A stretch of DNA of 40,816 nucleotides from Oscillospiraceae bacterium. Its GTDB lineage: Bacteria > Bacillota > Clostridia > Oscillospirales > Oscillospiraceae. The stretch covers positions 1 through 40,816 of the forward strand of contig JAFQBN010000014.1 in assembly GCA_017416685.1 (NCBI GenBank), in the 5' to 3' direction. The position numbers were made by a program, and so were the translations under genes. Below the pieces are notes generated by a model that was not told the origin of the DNA, did not search any database, and saw only the letters and a program-made list of their open reading frames with translations. Shown here in pieces: positions 16,380-27,208 of this stretch (position 1 is the first letter of the stretch; every line of letters starts with the position of its first letter).

Positions 16380-17420
16380 ATGAAGAAACTTCGTTGGGGC
16401 GTGATTGGCGCCGGTGGTATTGCAGACCGCCGCACCATCCCCGGTATGATGCTGGCGGAAAACGCCGAACTGGTTGCTGTGATGGAGATCAACATGGAGC
16501 TGGCGGAAAAGTGCCGCGCCAAGTGGGGCTGTAAGCGGGCCTACGATAACGAGGCTGCTCTGCTGGCCGACCCCGAGGTGGATGCCGTTTACATCGCAAC
16601 CCCCGTGGTGTGCCACGCCCGGCAGGCCATGATGGCCGCCGACGCGGGCAAGCACATTCTGATCGAGAAGCCTCTGGCCTCCACTGTGGAGGAGAGCGAG
16701 CAGGTGGTGGCCTACTGCGAGAGCAAAGGCGTGAAGATCGCCGCCGGCCTGATGATGCGTTTCGGCGCCCACATTCAGAACATGAAGAAAGCCGTGGCCG
16801 AGGGCAAGATCGGCAAGCCTGCCACCGGCTATGCTCAGTTTACCGCCTGGTTCCCCAAGGAAGAGGGCAACTGGCGTCAGAGCAAAAAGACCGCCGGCGG
16901 CGGCGCCATGATGGATATGGGCGTACACTGCATCGACCTGCTGCAGTACATCAACGGCTCTCCCGTGGTGCAGGTGACCGCCATGCATGACACTATCAGC
17001 TTTGACTATGAGGTGGAGGATACCTCCACGGTGCTGCTGCGGCTGGAAAACGGCTGTCAGTGCGTGGTGCAGTCCAACTTCAACATCCCCGACGAGGCCG
17101 CCAAGTGGCGCGTGGAGCTGTTTGGTGACAAGGGCCGCCTGCTGGGCGAGAATGTCATCGGCCAGATCGACTGCGGCACGCTGGAGGGCATGTTCTGCCA
17201 GCCGGGTGCGTACAACGCCCAACAGGACAACAACCTTGCCAAGGGTGAGCTGCTGGACGCCGAGTTCGGCAACATGTACACCCGGGAGATCGAATCCTTT
17301 GGCAACTCTATCCTGAACGATCTGCCTTTGGAGGTGCCGGCCACCGATGCCGTCCGCCTGCAGAAGATCATGGCGCTGGCGTATCAGGCCAATGACGAGA
17401 AGAAGATCATGGACGTGTAA
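16380..17420 (+). CDS. Gfo/Idh/MocA-family oxidoreductase
   Basis: 346-residue NAD(P)-dependent dehydrogenase of the glucose-fructose oxidoreductase/inositol dehydrogenase family, acting on a sugar, cyclitol or sugar derivative. The Rossmann loop is WGVIGAGGIADRRTIPG. The hallmark EKP motif is in HILIEKPLAST. The catalytic Asp/His segment is MMDMGVHCIDLLQY, and the second half is the usual alpha/beta substrate domain. Two in-frame ATG codons exist, 16374 and 16380; the ribosome site AGGAG (16367-16371) is 2 bases from the first and 8 from the second, so the second is chosen. Single gene with its own promoter and terminator. The substrate cannot be told from sequence. Confidence 0.9.
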   Translation: MKKLRWGVIGAGGIADRRTIPGMMLAENAELVAVMEINMELAEKCRAKWGCKRAYDNEAALLADPEVDAVYIATPVVCHARQAMMAADAGKHILIEKPLASTVEESEQVVAYCESKGVKIAAGLMMRFGAHIQNMKKAVAEGKIGKPATGYAQFTAWFPKEEGNWRQSKKTAGGGAMMDMGVHCIDLLQYINGSPVVQVTAMHDTISFDYEVEDTSTVLLRLENGCQCVVQSNFNIPDEAAKWRVELFGDKGRLLGENVIGQIDCGTLEGMFCQPGAYNAQQDNNLAKGELLDAEFGNMYTREIESFGNSILNDLPLEVPATDAVRLQKIMALAYQANDEKKIMDV

Positions 17421-17430
17421 TTGCAAACAG

Positions 17431-17462
17431 AAAGCCGAGCGGCATAGCCGCTCGGCTTTTTC
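17431..17462. terminator. Bidirectional terminator between convergent genes
   Basis: A 12-pair stem (17432-17443 with 17447-17458, loop ATA) followed by T residues. It ends the oxidoreductase gene, and its reverse complement lies just past the thiN stop. Confidence 0.9.
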
Positions 17463-17464
17463 GT

Positions 17465-18118
17465 TTAGAGTGTGCGCAGCAGAGTGTTATCTATGTTGTC
17501 TCCCCGCCACAGGACGAGCAATGTGCCGTCGGCGACCTCCACATGGGCGCTTTGCCCGGTGAATTCATTGCTGACACCCAGCGCTTCGCTGCCGGTGAGA
17601 GTACCGGCGGTCAGAGTGTATTTCAGTCCCGACAGGGTGATGCCCCGGGCGGTGCCGCTGTTGCAGAAGACGGACAGATAGCCGCTCATGGAGGCGGGGA
17701 AATCCAGCGCGCCGTCGGTAACGGCGGTGGAAACTGTGCCGTCACCGATGAGGAACCCGCGGCAGCTCTTTTGGCTTAAATAGTCCAAAAGCTGCAGATT
17801 GGCAAGGGTATGAGCCAGCCGCCCGCCGGTGCCGCCGTAGAGGGCGAAGCGGTGAAACCCTCGCTCCAAACCCAGATCCACCGCCGCCCGCATGTCGGTC
17901 ACGTCCTTTTCGCAGGGCAGGACGATGGTATTGGGATGGTCGGCAGGGGCGGGGAGGGTGTCAAAATCCCCGATGACCAGATGAGGGGCAAGGTCCATCC
18001 CCTCGGCGGTGTGCCAACCGGCGTCGGCGGCGATGAGCAGGTCGCCGTCCTGTAAATCGATGAGCAGGTCGGGGCCGACCTCACCGGCCCCGATGATAAA
18101 ACATACCCGGTCGAGCAT
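17465..18118 (-). CDS. thiN: Thiamine pyrophosphokinase
   Basis: 217-residue enzyme transferring pyrophosphate from ATP to thiamine to make thiamine diphosphate. Family marks: DLLIAADAGWHTAEGMDLAPHLVIGDFDT (substrate Asp cluster GDFDT), EKDVTDMRAAVDLGLERG and LYGGTGGRLAHTLANLQLL. In the last segment the usual G-GR-DH is G-GR-AH. The C-terminal beta domain (ARGITLSGLKYTLTAG) is present. The ATG at 18118 follows AAAGGAGGGG; the longer open frame to 18193 crosses the ribosome site and overlaps the divergent promoter. The cysteine desulfurase encoded across the intergenic region can supply sulfur for thiamine and Fe-S synthesis, a plausible but unproven link. Confidence 0.92.
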   Translation of the reverse strand: MLDRVCFIIGAGEVGPDLLIDLQDGDLLIAADAGWHTAEGMDLAPHLVIGDFDTLPAPADHPNTIVLPCEKDVTDMRAAVDLGLERGFHRFALYGGTGGRLAHTLANLQLLDYLSQKSCRGFLIGDGTVSTAVTDGALDFPASMSGYLSVFCNSGTARGITLSGLKYTLTAGTLTGSEALGVSNEFTGQSAHVEVADGTLLVLWRGDNIDNTLLRTL

Positions 18119-18197
18119 TGCGACCCCTCCTTTCGGTGTGGTGCTCTCATTGTACCACACAAATGCGGGATAGGGAACAAGGAAAACGCCCATTTGG

Positions 18198-18226
18198 TTG
18201 ACTTTTTGGGTGGAAGTCAGTAGAAT
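18198..18226 (+). promoter_or_regulatory. Sigma-A promoter of the cysteine desulfurase gene
   Basis: TTGACT (18198-18203) and TAGAAT (18221-18226) with a 17-base spacer. The predicted transcript starts near 18233, so in-frame start candidates upstream of that are excluded. Confidence 0.85.
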
Positions 18227-18257
18227 AAACCCAATGAGTACAAAGGAGCCGATGGCT

Positions 18258-19397
18258 ATGGAGCATTATCTGGATAACGCGGCCACTACACGGGTCTGCC
18301 CGGCGGCGGTGGCGGCGGCGGTGGCCGCCATGGAGGGAGAGTTTGGCAACCCCTCCTCCCGGCACGAGGCGGGCAAGCGGGCAGAGCAGGCGGTGAAAGC
18401 CGCCCGTGAGGTCATCGCCCGGGCCTTGGGCGGGGACAGCGGGGAAGTGGTGTTTACCTCCTGCGGTACGGAAAGCGACAACTGGGCCATTCGCGGTGGT
18501 GTGGAATTGAACCGCAGGGTGGGCAGGCACGTTATCACCACCGCCATCGAACATGATGCGGTGCTGGCACCCTGCCGTCAGTTGGAACAGCAGGGGTACG
18601 AGGTGACCTATCTCCAACCGGACAGGCAGGGCAACGTTACCGCACAGCAGGTGGCGGACGCCCTGCGGGAGGATACGGCACTGGTGTCCGTCATGCTGGT
18701 CAACAACGAACTGGGCACCGTTCTGCCTGTGGCGGAAATCGCCAAAGTGCTGCGGGAACGCAAGAGCAAGGCGCTGCTCCACTGTGATGCGGTGCAGGGT
18801 TTTTTGAAAGTGCCGTTTACCGTGAAAGAACTGGGCGTTGACCTGTTGAGTGTCAGCGGTCACAAGGTCCACGCTCCCAAGGGCATCGGCGCGCTCTATA
18901 TCCGCAAGGGAGTCCGTCTGCCAGCCTATCTGCTGGGGGGCGGACAGGAGGGCGGCCTGCGCTCCGGTACCGAGCCTGTGGCCCAAATTGCCGCCTTTGC
19001 CGCCGCGGTGGAGGAAGGTATGAAGAATTTCGCTGCCGAGCAGGCCCATCTGACTGACCTGAAAGCCTACGCCCTTGCGCGGCTGAACGAATTGCTCCCC
19101 AACGCAAAGCGGGTGGGGGAGGGGCAGGCACCCCACGTGCTGGCCATCACTCTGCCGGGATATAAAAGTGAGGTCGTGGTACGCTTTTTGAGTGACCGGG
19201 GGGTGTATGTGTCCTCCGGCTCTGCCTGTCACAAGGGCAAACCCAGCCACGTGTTCGCCGCCCTGAAGCTGGACAAAAAACAGCTGGACGGCGTATTGAG
19301 AGTGAGCTTTTGCGGGGATAATACCAAAGAGGACGTGGATGCGCTGATGGAGGGCCTTGTGCAGGCCGGACAGCAGCTGTTTACCAGCCTTTCCTGA
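18258..19397 (+). CDS. Cysteine desulfurase, NifS/IscS-like
   Basis: 379-residue PLP enzyme releasing sulfur from cysteine as a persulfide for Fe-S cluster, thiamine or tRNA thiolation pathways. It opens with the typical MEHYLDNAATTR. The PLP lysine is K203 in SVSGHKVHAPKG, and the catalytic cysteine is C324 in SSGSACHKG, within a longer loop as in IscS/NifS class enzymes. NNELGT and the HCDAVQ segment are also present. The ATG at 18258 is 9 bases after AAAGGAG; ATGs at 18234 and 18252 are too early or too close to that site. A MATE exporter gene follows 17 bases downstream, probably co-transcribed. No iscU-like scaffold gene is adjacent. Confidence 0.92.
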   Translation: MEHYLDNAATTRVCPAAVAAAVAAMEGEFGNPSSRHEAGKRAEQAVKAAREVIARALGGDSGEVVFTSCGTESDNWAIRGGVELNRRVGRHVITTAIEHDAVLAPCRQLEQQGYEVTYLQPDRQGNVTAQQVADALREDTALVSVMLVNNELGTVLPVAEIAKVLRERKSKALLHCDAVQGFLKVPFTVKELGVDLLSVSGHKVHAPKGIGALYIRKGVRLPAYLLGGGQEGGLRSGTEPVAQIAAFAAAVEEGMKNFAAEQAHLTDLKAYALARLNELLPNAKRVGEGQAPHVLAITLPGYKSEVVVRFLSDRGVYVSSGSACHKGKPSHVFAALKLDKKQLDGVLRVSFCGDNTKEDVDALMEGLVQAGQQLFTSLS

Positions 19398-19414
19398 ATA
19401 AAGGAGACAAAACA

Positions 19415-20791
19415 ATGCTTTCCTGTATGAAACAGGGGCGGGCCTTCTACCGACAGGTGGCCGCCCTGTCTGTGCCGCTGGTGCTGCAAAACTTGATCAC
19501 CAGCTCTCTGGGCATGGCGGACACCTTTATGGTGGGCCTGCTGGGTACGGTGGAGCTGGCGGGCGTGACCCTTGCCAATATCCCGTTTTTCGTGGTGCAG
19601 CTGTTTTTCTTCGGCGTGCAGAGCGGTGGAACGGTGCTGATCAGTCAGTACTGGGGCAAGGGGGACCGGGAGTCCATCAACCGTGTTCTGGGCCTGAGTT
19701 GGTACGTCACCGGGGCGGTGGCCCTGACCGTGGCCCTTGCCATGCTGGCGGCGCCGGTGCAGATCATGTCCCTGTTCGGCAACGACCCGGCGGCGGTGTC
19801 GGTGGCGGCCCGATACGGCCGTATCATCGGTCTTGCCTTCCTGCTCAACGGTCTGAATTTGGCCTACGTGGGCGCCCTGCGCAGTATGGAACAGCCCAAG
19901 ATCGGCACGTGGATGCTGGGCGCGTCCATGGTGGCCAACCTGTTTTTCAACTATGTGCTGATTTTCGGCAAGCTGGGCGCCCCCAGACTGGGCGTGGAGG
20001 GTGCGGCGCTTGCCACCCTGATCGCCCGCGTGCTGGAAAGCCTTATCGTCATCGGCCATATTGTCAAAAACAGGACCTTCCGATTGGAATTTGCCCTCGT
20101 TCTGCGCCCGGGCCGGGCGATGGTGGGCAAGCTCATCAAATATTCTGCCCCCGTAGTACTCAACGAGACTCTGTGGGGTCTTGGCACCAGCATTTATCCC
20201 GTTATCATGGGCCACATGCCCGGAAGTACCGAGATCCTGGCGGCATATACCATCGCGGGCAACGTGGACAAGCTGGTCATGGTGGCCATCAGCGGCGTGT
20301 CCGTAGCCTCTGCTGTTATCATTGGCAAGGAGATCGGCGCGGGCAGACCGGAAAAGGCTTACGGAATGAGTTGGGCGCTGAATTTCCTCGCCATGGCGTG
20401 CGGCGCGGTGTTTGGAAGCGCCCTTGTGCTGATGGCCGACCTGTGGTTCCCTCACTGGCTGTACCCGCTGTTTAATATGTCCGCCCGGACGGCGGACCTT
20501 GTGACCATGATGCTGACCATCATCGGGGCGACCCTGTTCCTGCGCGGATTCAGCCATGTGACCATTGTGGGCGTCTTGCGGGGGGGCGGCGACGTGAAGA
20601 CCGCCACCCTTATTGACCTGCTGCCCCTGTGGCTGGTGTCCATTCCGCTGGCTGCGGTCATGGGCCTGTGGCTGAACCTGGGCCCCGTGTGGGTGTATAT
20701 CGCCATGAGCGTGGATCAGGTTATCAAACTGCTCATGGGCGTACCACGTATCCGCTCCCGCAAGTGGATCAACGACGTGACCGTATCCTGA
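19415..20791 (+). CDS. MATE-family efflux transporter
   Basis: 458-residue inner-membrane exporter with about 12 transmembrane helices in two similar halves, exchanging Na+ or H+ for drugs or metabolites. Family marks include the opening ALSVPLVLQNLITSSLGMADTFMVG, the QYWGKGD loop after helix 2 and VSVASAVIIGKEIGAG in the second half. The start follows AAAGGAG with good spacing. Substrate unknown. The pairing with cysteine desulfurase may only reflect operon packing. Confidence 0.93.
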   Translation: MLSCMKQGRAFYRQVAALSVPLVLQNLITSSLGMADTFMVGLLGTVELAGVTLANIPFFVVQLFFFGVQSGGTVLISQYWGKGDRESINRVLGLSWYVTGAVALTVALAMLAAPVQIMSLFGNDPAAVSVAARYGRIIGLAFLLNGLNLAYVGALRSMEQPKIGTWMLGASMVANLFFNYVLIFGKLGAPRLGVEGAALATLIARVLESLIVIGHIVKNRTFRLEFALVLRPGRAMVGKLIKYSAPVVLNETLWGLGTSIYPVIMGHMPGSTEILAAYTIAGNVDKLVMVAISGVSVASAVIIGKEIGAGRPEKAYGMSWALNFLAMACGAVFGSALVLMADLWFPHWLYPLFNMSARTADLVTMMLTIIGATLFLRGFSHVTIVGVLRGGGDVKTATLIDLLPLWLVSIPLAAVMGLWLNLGPVWVYIAMSVDQVIKLLMGVPRIRSRKWINDVTVS

Positions 20792-20805
20792 CGGGTTTAG
20801 CAAAC

Positions 20806-20840
20806 AAAAGGGCTGTGTGCAAATGCACACGGCTCTTTTT
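20806..20840 (+). terminator. Terminator after the MATE gene
   Basis: A 12-pair stem with two G-U pairs (20809-20820 with 20825-20836, loop AAAT) and a T run. Confidence 0.88.
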
Positions 20841-20891
20841 GCTGTGTTTGGGGAAGAATGATAAAGACACAATTTATTTACAACTATAGTA

Positions 20892-20920
20892 TTGACATTT
20901 GAGGGTGGGGGTGGTATCTT
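20892..20920 (+). promoter_or_regulatory. Sigma-A promoter of the heat-shock operon
   Basis: TTGACA (20892-20897) and TATCTT (20915-20920) with a 17-base spacer, ending 4 bases before the CIRCE operator. Confidence 0.88.
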
Positions 20921-20924
20921 ATGT

Positions 20925-20951
20925 TTAGCACTCGGGGAAACGGAGTGCTAA
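20925..20951 (+). promoter_or_regulatory. CIRCE operator (HrcA binding site)
   Basis: A perfect TTAGCACTC-N9-GAGTGCTAA inverted repeat at the expected transcription start. HrcA bound here should block the operon, with loss of repression on heat stress. Confidence 0.98.
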
Positions 20952-20980
20952 ACCATCCCGAACAGAAAGGGGGCGGCGTT

Positions 20981-22045
20981 ATGGAAATGACCGAACGGAA
21001 GAAACGCATCCTGCGCGCCATTGTTGAAAGCTATATCGCCACGGCGGAGCCGGTGGGGTCCAAGGCAGTGGCTCAGCTGGCCGGGCTGGACGTGTCCTCC
21101 GCCACCATTCGCAACGAGATGGCCGACCTGACCGAGATGGGCCTGCTGGAGCAGCCTCACACCTCCGCCGGGCGCATCCCCTCCGCCACCGGGTACCGGC
21201 TCTACGTCAACGAACTCATGGGCGAGCACCAGCTGTCCATGCAGGAGACCCAGCGCATCAACGACGCGCTGGAGATGAAGATCGAGGAGCTGGACCGGGT
21301 CATTGACCGGGCGGGCAAGGTGCTGAGCAAGATCAGCGACTACCCTGTCTTTTCCATGACCGAGGTGAAGGATATCGTCACCGTCCGCCGGTATGACCTG
21401 CTGATGGTGGAAGAAAATGCCTTCATCGCCGTGGTCATGACGGATACCAGCGTGGTCAAGAATAAGATCATCCGTATCCCCGACGGCCTGTCCGAACCCC
21501 AGCTGCAGATGCTGTCCACCATTTTGAACAGCTCCTTTACCGGCCTGAGCCGGGAGCAGATGGCACAGGCGCTGGAAAAGATGGCCGACCACTCCACGCC
21601 GGGCGCTTTCCGGCTGATCTCCATGGTAGTGGAGTTCGCCATCGAGGTGCTGGGCGAGCTGCGCCGCCAGACGGTGCATACCGCCGGTATCACCCAGCTG
21701 CTGGAGCATCCCGAGTACAAGAGTCTGGACAAGGCAAAGCCGCTGATGCGCTTTTTGTCCGATGATGAGACGGCTCAGCTGCCCATCCCCTTTGACGGCA
21801 GCCAGAACATGAACATCCTCATCGGGCCGGAGAATGTGAACGAGGCATTCCGGGACACCAGTGTGGTCATGGCCAGCTACGACATCGGCGACAACATGCG
21901 CGGTGTCATCGGCGTGGTAGGTCCCACCCGCATGGACTACGCCAAGGTGACTGCCCGCCTGTCCTACTTCGCCGACAGCCTGACCCGCATGTTCGGCAAG
22001 GGCGAACTGCCCCCGCCTGCGAGCAAAGATGATTTTGAAGCATAG
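20981..22045 (+). CDS. hrcA: Heat-inducible transcription repressor HrcA
   Basis: 354-residue repressor of the class I heat-shock genes. It has an N-terminal winged helix (RKKRILRAIVESYIATAEPV, then SSATIRNEMADLTEMGLLEQPHTSAGRIPS), the HrcA signature, and the long GAF-like domain ending in IGVVGPTRMDYAKVTARLSY. The ATG at 20981 lies after AAAGGGGG. The frame is open back to 20921, but that part contains the CIRCE operator. First gene of hrcA-grpE-dnaK-dnaJ and autoregulated through CIRCE. Confidence 0.97.
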   Translation: MEMTERKKRILRAIVESYIATAEPVGSKAVAQLAGLDVSSATIRNEMADLTEMGLLEQPHTSAGRIPSATGYRLYVNELMGEHQLSMQETQRINDALEMKIEELDRVIDRAGKVLSKISDYPVFSMTEVKDIVTVRRYDLLMVEENAFIAVVMTDTSVVKNKIIRIPDGLSEPQLQMLSTILNSSFTGLSREQMAQALEKMADHSTPGAFRLISMVVEFAIEVLGELRRQTVHTAGITQLLEHPEYKSLDKAKPLMRFLSDDETAQLPIPFDGSQNMNILIGPENVNEAFRDTSVVMASYDIGDNMRGVIGVVGPTRMDYAKVTARLSYFADSLTRMFGKGELPPPASKDDFEA

Positions 22046-22059
22046 AAGGAGCGCACATC

Positions 22060-22587
22060 GTGAGCAAGAAGAAAGAACAGACCGCCCCCGAGACCGAGCA
22101 GGCCACCGTGGAGGCGGAGGTGGAGCAGACCGAACAGGTCGAAACTCCTGACCCCGCTGCCGAGGCGGCAGCCAAGCTGGCCGAGCAGGAGGACAAATTC
22201 CTGCGTCTGGCCGCCGAGTACGATAACTTCCGCAAGCGCACCGCCAAGGAGCGGGAGGCCCTGTGGACCGAGGTCAAGGCGAACACCGCCGCGGCATTCC
22301 TGCCCGTGTACGACAATCTGGAGCGGGCCATCAAACAGGAGACCGCCGACGAGGCCTACAAAAAGGGCGTGGAGATGACCATGAACCAGCTGAAGGAAGT
22401 CTTCACAAGTCTGGGTATCGAGGAGATCCCTGCTCTGGGCCAGACCTTTGACCCCAACCTGCACAACGCCGTCATGCACATCGACGACGAAAACTTCGGC
22501 GAGAACGAAATTGCCGAGGTGTTTCAGGCGGGCTTCCGCTGCGGCGAGAAGGTCATCCGCTTCTCTATGGTGAAAGTTGCGAATTAA
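22060..22587 (+). CDS. grpE: Nucleotide exchange factor GrpE
   Basis: 175-residue co-chaperone that drives ADP release from DnaK. An acidic, glutamate-rich N-terminus (about residues 1-45) leads into the long coiled coil with RLAAEYDNFRKRT. The C-terminal beta domain has PALGQTFDPNLHNAVMH and the closing GFRCGEKVIRFSMVKVAN. It starts with GTG behind AGAAGGAG, 14 bases after hrcA. Confidence 0.97.
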   Translation: MSKKKEQTAPETEQATVEAEVEQTEQVETPDPAAEAAAKLAEQEDKFLRLAAEYDNFRKRTAKEREALWTEVKANTAAAFLPVYDNLERAIKQETADEAYKKGVEMTMNQLKEVFTSLGIEEIPALGQTFDPNLHNAVMHIDDENFGENEIAEVFQAGFRCGEKVIRFSMVKVAN

Positions 22588-22658
22588 TCAGGCATACCAG
22601 CGGGAATGTTCCCATTCATTTGTAAATACTAATTGTTCAACAATAGGAGGAAAACATT

Positions 22659-24497
<1,839 letters not shown>

Positions 24498-24515
24498 TTG
24501 AAATCCATGCATCCG

Positions 24516-24543
24516 ATGGGACGGGGAGAGATCCCCGCCCCAT
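24516..24543 (+). other. dnaK-dnaJ intergenic stem-loop
   Basis: An 11-pair stem with one A-C mismatch (24516-24527 with 24532-24543, loop GAGA). No T run follows directly, so it may be an attenuator or mRNA 3'-end stabiliser that lowers dnaJ relative to dnaK (inference). Confidence 0.55.
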
Positions 24544-24566
24544 TTGGAGCGTTTTGAGGGATCTAT

Positions 24567-25718
24567 ATGGCAGATAAACGTGACTATTACGAGGTACTGG
24601 GTGTTCAGAAGGGCGCGAGCGATGACGAGCTGAAAAAAGCCTATCGCAAGCTGGCCAAACAGTATCACCCCGACCTGCACCCCGGCGATAAAGAGGCTGA
24701 GACCAAGTTCAAGGAGGCCAACGAGGCTTACGAGATCCTGTCCGACAAGGAAAAGCGCGCCCGCTATGACCAGTTCGGCCACGCGGGCATAGACCCCAAC
24801 TTCGGTGCCGGCGGCGGTGGTTTCGGCGGCTTCGACATGGGCGATCTGGACTTGGGCGACATTTTCGGCTCTTTCTTTGGCGGCGGCTTCGGCGGTGGCT
24901 TTGGCGGCGGCGGTGCCCGACGCAACGGACCCCAGCAGGGCGAAAGCCTGCGGGCCAACATCACCGTTACATTTGAAGAGGCGGCCTTCGGCTGCGAGAA
25001 GGAGATCAGCCTCACCCGCACCGAGCCCTGTGAAGACTGCCGCGGCTCGGGCTGTGAGGCCGGCACCACGGCGGAGACCTGTTCCGACTGCCGGGGCAGC
25101 GGTGTGGTGCGCATTCAGCGCGGTGGCGGCGGATTTGCCTTCACCAGTACTGCCCCCTGTTCCCGCTGCCGGGGTACGGGCAAGCTGATCCACAGCCCCT
25201 GCAAATCCTGCGGCGGCAATGGCAGTGTGCGAAAGACCCGCCGTATCACCGTCAATATCCCCGCCGGAATCGACGACGGACAGGCGGTGTCCCTGCGCGG
25301 CCAGGGCAACGCCGGCAAGAACGGCGGCCCTGCCGGTGATTTGATCGTGGGCGTGCGCATTCGTCCCCACGCCCAGTTCACCCGTGAGGGCAATACGGTG
25401 CTTTACGAGCAGAAAATATCCATCACTCAGGCCGCTCTGGGCGCGGAGCTTGAGATCCCCACCATCGACGGCAAGGTCAAGTACGACCTGCCCGCCGGCA
25501 CCCAGACCGGAACCACCTTCCGTCTGCGGGGCAAGGGTATTCCCAACCTGCGCGGCAGCGGCCGGGGCGACCAGTACGTCACCGTCCGGGTGGTCACCCC
25601 CACCAACCTGACCGGAAAGCAGAAGGATGCCCTGCGGGCCTTTGCCGAGGCTACGGGCGAGATCGCGCCCGAACCGGAGAGTAAGCCTCTGTTTGAAAAG
25701 CGCAAAAAGAAGAAATAA
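24567..25718 (+). CDS. dnaJ: Chaperone protein DnaJ (Hsp40)
   Basis: 383-residue co-chaperone that delivers substrates to DnaK and stimulates its ATPase. The J domain (1-70) contains YHPDLHPGD with the HPD motif. A Gly/Phe-rich linker follows, then four zinc-binding repeats: [24 protein letters not shown] and CKSCGGNG. The C-terminal peptide-binding domains have [17 protein letters not shown] and [17 protein letters not shown]. Full-length type I DnaJ. Last gene of the operon. Confidence 0.98.
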   Translation: MADKRDYYEVLGVQKGASDDELKKAYRKLAKQYHPDLHPGDKEAETKFKEANEAYEILSDKEKRARYDQFGHAGIDPNFGAGGGGFGGFDMGDLDLGDIFGSFFGGGFGGGFGGGGARRNGPQQGESLRANITVTFEEAAFGCEKEISLTRTEPCEDCRGSGCEAGTTAETCSDCRGSGVVRIQRGGGGFAFTSTAPCSRCRGTGKLIHSPCKSCGGNGSVRKTRRITVNIPAGIDDGQAVSLRGQGNAGKNGGPAGDLIVGVRIRPHAQFTREGNTVLYEQKISITQAALGAELEIPTIDGKVKYDLPAGTQTGTTFRLRGKGIPNLRGSGRGDQYVTVRVVTPTNLTGKQKDALRAFAEATGEIAPEPESKPLFEKRKKKK

Positions 25719-25721
25719 ACA

Positions 25722-25757
25722 AAACCCCCGAAGTTCATCGAACTTCGGGGGTTTCTG
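25722..25757. terminator. Bidirectional terminator after dnaJ
   Basis: A perfect 15-pair stem (25722-25736 with 25740-25754, loop ATC) flanked by A and T runs. It serves dnaJ and the convergent WYL gene. Confidence 0.93.
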
Positions 25758-25759
25758 TG

Positions 25760-26737
25760 TTAATAGAGCGCGGCTACCGCCTTGAGCTGATCCTGATACG
25801 CCTCCACCGCCGCGGGAGGACCCATCAGCTGCACGCCGTCGCCCAGTCCGAACAGCCAGCCGAAGAACTGAGGACTCATGACAAGGGGCAGGGTGAGGGT
25901 GAAATGCTCCGCCCCGTCGGGAATGAGCATCACATCCTGACCAAATCGGTCCAGCACGATGTTGGCCATGCGGTTTTCAAAGCGCAGTGTCATGGTCACC
26001 TCCGCACCGGAGTACATGCCGAAATGCTTTTGGGCGTAGTCGGCCACGTCAAACCGCTCCGGCTGACCCTGACGGGGGCGGTCGGTGATCTCCAGATCGG
26101 CCATCTTGTCCACCCGATAGTGGCGCAGTTGTTCGTTTTCGGCGCTGTAGGCCACCAGATAGTAGTTCTCGTTGTTCCAGATCAGACCCAGGGGGGACAC
26201 TTCGTACTGCTTGCCGTCGTGGCGGAACACCCGCCGTTTTGCGGTGTCGTAGTCAAAGTAGCGGAAGGTGATGGCTCGGTTCTGGGCGATGGCGCTGTGG
26301 ATGGTGTCCACGATGTAGTAAATGCTCTCGTTCATGGACTTGACCCGACGGTCTACATACACCTGCCGCTGCAGCTGCCGGGCCTGATGGACACTGGCCA
26401 GCCTTTCCAGCTTGCGGATCAGGCTGTCGCTTTTGCGGTGGGTGATGAAGCGGGAGGACTGCACCGCATCCACCAGCAGCTTCAGCTCTGCCAGCTCAAA
26501 GTCCCGCTCACCGATGAACCAGCCGGCGCTGCGGCCCTTGCGGGACTGCACGTCTACACCCAGTTCGGCCAGCGCCTCCAGATCGGCGTAAATGCTCTTG
26601 CGCTCGGCGCTGATGTCCCAGCGGGCCAGCTCGCTGATGAGTTGCGCAATGGGAATGGGATGTTCCTCGTCGGACTGCTGCAGCAGGATTTGATACAGCC
26701 GCAGCAGCTTCAGCTTTTGATTGGCACTTTTGGACAT
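25760..26737 (-). CDS. WYL-domain transcriptional regulator (HTH plus WYL)
   Basis: 325-residue DNA-binding protein. The N-terminal helix-turn-helix is LLRLYQILLQQSDEEHPIPI through RKSIYADLEALAELGV. The WYL ligand-sensing domain (about 140-235) includes FDYDTAKRRVFRHDGKQYEVSPLGLIW and YYLVAYSAENEQLRHYRVDKM. A C-terminal WCX-like extension follows. WYL proteins sense nucleic-acid ligands or metabolites and control DNA repair, defence or metabolism genes; the target here is unknown. The ATG at 26737 follows AAAGGAGGG. It lies 13 bases downstream of the ArsC/Spx-like gene, so the two are one operon. Confidence 0.9.
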   Translation of the reverse strand: MSKSANQKLKLLRLYQILLQQSDEEHPIPIAQLISELARWDISAERKSIYADLEALAELGVDVQSRKGRSAGWFIGERDFELAELKLLVDAVQSSRFITHRKSDSLIRKLERLASVHQARQLQRQVYVDRRVKSMNESIYYIVDTIHSAIAQNRAITFRYFDYDTAKRRVFRHDGKQYEVSPLGLIWNNENYYLVAYSAENEQLRHYRVDKMADLEITDRPRQGQPERFDVADYAQKHFGMYSGAEVTMTLRFENRMANIVLDRFGQDVMLIPDGAEHFTLTLPLVMSPQFFGWLFGLGDGVQLMGPPAAVEAYQDQLKAVAALY

Positions 26738-26750
26738 GGGAGACCCTCCT

Positions 26751-27083
26751 TTACTTCCACGTTTCCCAAATCTCGGGATGATAGCCCACGGTAGCCTGCC
26801 TGCCGTTGCGGACGATGGGGGTGTTCAGCAGGGTGGGGTCTTCAAACAGCTTTTCCATCTTATCCTGCTCGTAGGCCAGGTATCGCACCAGCGCGGCATC
26901 GGGGTGGGTTTCATCCACCAGTGCTTCCAGGCCAACAGCACTTTTGACCGACTGCAGCTCGCCCCGGCTCATACCGTATTTCTTCAGGTCGATAGCCTGA
27001 AACTTGATGCGCCGTTCCTTGAACCAGCGTTCGGCCTTTTTGGTGTCGAAACACTTGGATTTGCCGAAGATCTGAATATTCAT
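26751..27083 (-). CDS. ArsC/Spx-family thioredoxin-fold protein
   Basis: 110-residue protein of the arsenate reductase/Spx family. It opens MNIQIFGKSKCFDTKKAERW with a single cysteine, C11, so the CxxC pair of Spx is absent. The closing half has LLNTPIVRNGRQATVGY, the usual TPI/V-R-G-VG segment. It could be a glutathione- or thiol-linked reductase, or a regulator; no arsenic resistance genes are nearby, so an arsenate role is unsupported. The start follows GGGAGG. Transcribed from the promoter at 27114-27142 together with the WYL gene. Confidence 0.88.
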   Translation of the reverse strand: MNIQIFGKSKCFDTKKAERWFKERRIKFQAIDLKKYGMSRGELQSVKSAVGLEALVDETHPDAALVRYLAYEQDKMEKLFEDPTLLNTPIVRNGRQATVGYHPEIWETWK

Positions 27084-27113
27084 GGCAATTCCTCCCGGAG
27101 ATGTTCTGCTGTC

Positions 27114-27142
27114 AGTATAGCACAGCCGTTACCCTATCACAA
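27114..27142 (-). promoter_or_regulatory. Sigma-A promoter of the ArsC/Spx-WYL pair
   Basis: Minus strand TTGTGA (27137-27142) and TATACT (27114-27119) with a 17-base spacer. Confidence 0.78.
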
Positions 27143-27208
27143 GACCGGGGATTAATTTGTGCCGGATGGGCAATACTAAAGGGACTAAAGTGGCAAGGAG
27201 TTGGACAA

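Noticed and set aside
26751-27083. Arsenate resistance gene arsC
   Set aside because: The protein fits the wider ArsC/Spx family, but no ArsR regulator or arsenite exporter is nearby.
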